DNA from: Voacanga thouarsii
Taxonomy: Eukaryota; Streptophyta; Magnoliopsida; Gentianales; Apocynaceae
Assembly: GCA_026120185.1 (NCBI GenBank)
Contig: JANUWF010001188.1
Coordinates: 2,728,001 to 2,792,000 of the forward strand
DNA length: 64,000 nt
Direction: 5' to 3'
The notes below the pieces were generated by a model. It made no database searches, was not told where the DNA came from, and saw only the letters and a program-made list of their open reading frames with translations. Within the stretch, counting starts at the first letter, position 1. Each line of letters starts with the position of its first letter. The position numbers and the translations under genes are program-made. Below are positions 62,234-64,000 of this stretch, piece by piece.

Positions 62234-63586
62234 TGTCATAACCTAAATTTTAGAATCAAAGTATTGGAAATTAACGGTGCCATGCTGTCTACCTTCAACG
62301 ACAACATGCACCTCCAGAGTTTCAGAAGTTTCAAAGTACTGAGAAGCCACAACACCGTACATGTCATTTTAAATGCTGTCATATATGGTTACATCTCACA
62401 ATGAATATCATGTTCCTCGACATCACTAAAGAGCTGATGCTATTAATGTAAACCAAATACAACGCCGTGTATAGTACCCCGGGTAGTGTTGTACAATATT
62501 GCATCAGTCACTGTTCAGCAGATTTTAGGGTTTTTTCAAGTGGAAACTATAAATACCTTTTATTTTGGGCATTTCAAGAGAGAGCCACATAAGGTTTACA
62601 TCTGAAAACCCACTAGAAACATTAAGGAGTGCTAGAAGAGAAGATAAATGCTAGATTGAAGGAGAAGAAGAGCATCCCAAAGTAGAAGAATGATACTTAT
62701 TATAAGTTTCCCTTTACTTTTGCTATGTAATTTTGATTTGGTGATGTTTATATTACATAGATCTAATTATAATTAAAGGGTTATACTTTGTTCTTGTATT
62801 GGATTGTCATTTTTTTAATTAAATTTTATTTGAGTAATCTATCACTTGGGCTTATTTGATTGAATTGATTGATTCGGTCGTTCTCTTGTTTTAACTTTGA
62901 GAAAATGATTTATAGGATGGGTACCCATTTATATTAGTTTAATAGATTTGCTTTCCTTTGATGAACTTGAAAAAGGATTTAAGGGTTGAGATCTTTTTGT
63001 TGGATAGAGTTGTTTAGTCACCAGAGATAGAAGCTTTACACTTTTTGGTTTTAGATTTGTGGGTCTTTAATTTTAATGTTTCTTGGGTTTAATTTGTATG
63101 ATGTAGATATCTATGAGTTGGGCTTAAGGATAGGAAATTCATATTTGGGGGCCCTTAGCCAATACTTGGATTTTAATTCAATTAATTAAATAATGGTTAA
63201 TGTATGATTAGTATTGGGGGAATTCACTTTAATTACATGACCAATCTCTTTTTCTGACTTATATCTTACTCTTATGATCTTGTAGACTCTACTTTGTGAT
63301 TGGATTGAATGTATTCTTATTGTGTTCATTGATAATTAGTTATAATTGATAGTAATTAGTGACTTTATTTCTCTATTTTAGTTGATTGAACAATAAGACA
63401 AAGGTGGAAGTAGAGGTAGTTGACGTGGTTCCTAAGAATCCTTCGATACTTACCTACGTAGCTCTATACTACATGATGGGTATACTTGTTCAAATTTATA
63501 TGTTATGTGAATTAATTTGGTATTTAAATTTAAAACTTGATTGAGAGTTGGATGTATTTCTCTATTACCCGAGCACATGAATATCA
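62234..63586 (+). repeat. 5' LTR of a further gypsy element (E), plus strand
   Basis: Ends GAGCACATGAATATCA at 63586, followed by a primer site. Start set at TGTCATAACC (62234) by layout only. TATA box CTATAAATACC at 62548, upstream of which lie GGTGCCATG, ACACCGTACATG and ACGCCGTGTATAGTAC stretches like the GC-rich modules of the other LTRs. The 3' half resembles the LTRs of A and C in general plan. Confidence 0.65.
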
Positions 63587-63592
63587 TGTTTT

Positions 63593-63612
63593 TGGCACCG
63601 TTGTCGGGGATT
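63593..63612 (+). other. Primer binding site of element E (tRNA-Asp type)
   Basis: TGGCACCGTTGTCGGGGATT, two differences from TGGCGCCGTTGCCGGGGATT. It marks the start of the internal region, which runs off the right edge. Confidence 0.8.
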
Positions 63613-64000
63613 GGTCACTAATATCTTGAAAACACTTAGAGTTCTTTTTATTCAATCTTTATTTTAGCTTGTTAGTATCATTAATTTTTTACTCTCCTTA
63701 GGTAGTTTATCTATATTATTTTAGTATATTTTGATTTTAGATGTTTTCTCTTTTGCACTTTTATTTTATTGATTTCTTGTGAATATTTGTAATACTAACT
63801 CTTCCTTTAGTTTTTTGTTATACTTGTTCAGATTACAACTATTGACTATTTTTGGCATCATTTGAGTTTTTGGAGGATATTGATTTAGCCTTGATTTCAT
63901 TAGATCATCTTTCTTGTGGGGAATATCTTTTGAGGAAACTTGGCACGAATGTCTTGGGAATCTCATCAAGAAGATCAAGTATATCATTTTGAAGAATATA
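63613..64000 (+). other. Leader of element E
   Basis: Non-coding AT-rich start of the internal region. No gag start is visible before the window ends. Confidence 0.5.

Noticed and set aside
1..64000. Host protein genes, tRNA, rRNA or snoRNA genes
   Set aside because: None could be supported on either strand by reading; a profile search with a tRNA/rRNA model set would be decisive.

Overview
The window looks like a repeat-only stretch of a flowering-plant nuclear genome. It is AT-rich and every recognisable coding piece belongs to a plant transposable element: CACTA (En/Spm) elements, Ty3/gypsy and Ty1/copia LTR elements, L1-type LINEs, a Mutator-like element and MITEs. I found no host gene, rRNA, tRNA or organellar segment. 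The species cannot be named from the sequence.

Layout. 1-1680 is a copia-type LTR on the minus strand that runs off the left edge. About 2190-11340 is one decayed L1-type LINE on the minus strand. It is split by a CACTA element (CACTA-0, 3005-8240, target duplication AAA) and by a 753-bp Mutator-like element (8675-9427, 9-bp duplication) carrying a piece of a RING-type E3 ligase gene. 11340-13300 holds two fold-back elements in AT-rich sequence. 13540-13840 is a second LINE ORF1 scrap.

The middle (about 13970-47395) is one very old chromovirus-like Ty3/gypsy element (G0) broken by a stack of later insertions. These are CACTA-1 (15706-26861, duplication TTT), a 145-bp LINE tail (27191-27335), an Athila-like gypsy element A (27970-36689, duplication GTTAG) and CACTA-2 (36781-47089). 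Element A carries a solo LTR of its own family inside its 5' LTR (29066-30540, duplication TCTAA). CACTA-2 carries a solo copia-type LTR (39280-41001). G0 coding sequence resumes after each insert, so the order of events can be read directly.

The right part (48059-62205) is a second Athila-like element C on the minus strand. Another gypsy element D is nested in it (53457-58605, duplication TTAAT), as is a 262-bp miniature CACTA (52710-52971, duplication CTA). At 62234 a further LTR (E) with a tRNA-Asp-type primer site begins and runs off the right edge.

How the parts relate. CACTA-1 carries a two-gene set (tnp2-type transposase plus TNP1/Ptta protein), both on the minus strand, with small coding lesions; the same 24-bp repeat array lies about 0.5 kb upstream of each gene. 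CACTA-0 keeps only a TNP1-type gene and CACTA-2 only a tnp2 fragment. Elements A and C keep gag and a downstream plant-retroelement ORF but have no pol, and D keeps gag and protease but has lost RT-RNaseH-integrase; all three would depend on proteins supplied elsewhere. A GC-rich palindromic module recurs upstream of the TATA box in several of these LTR families and is the least explained signal here.
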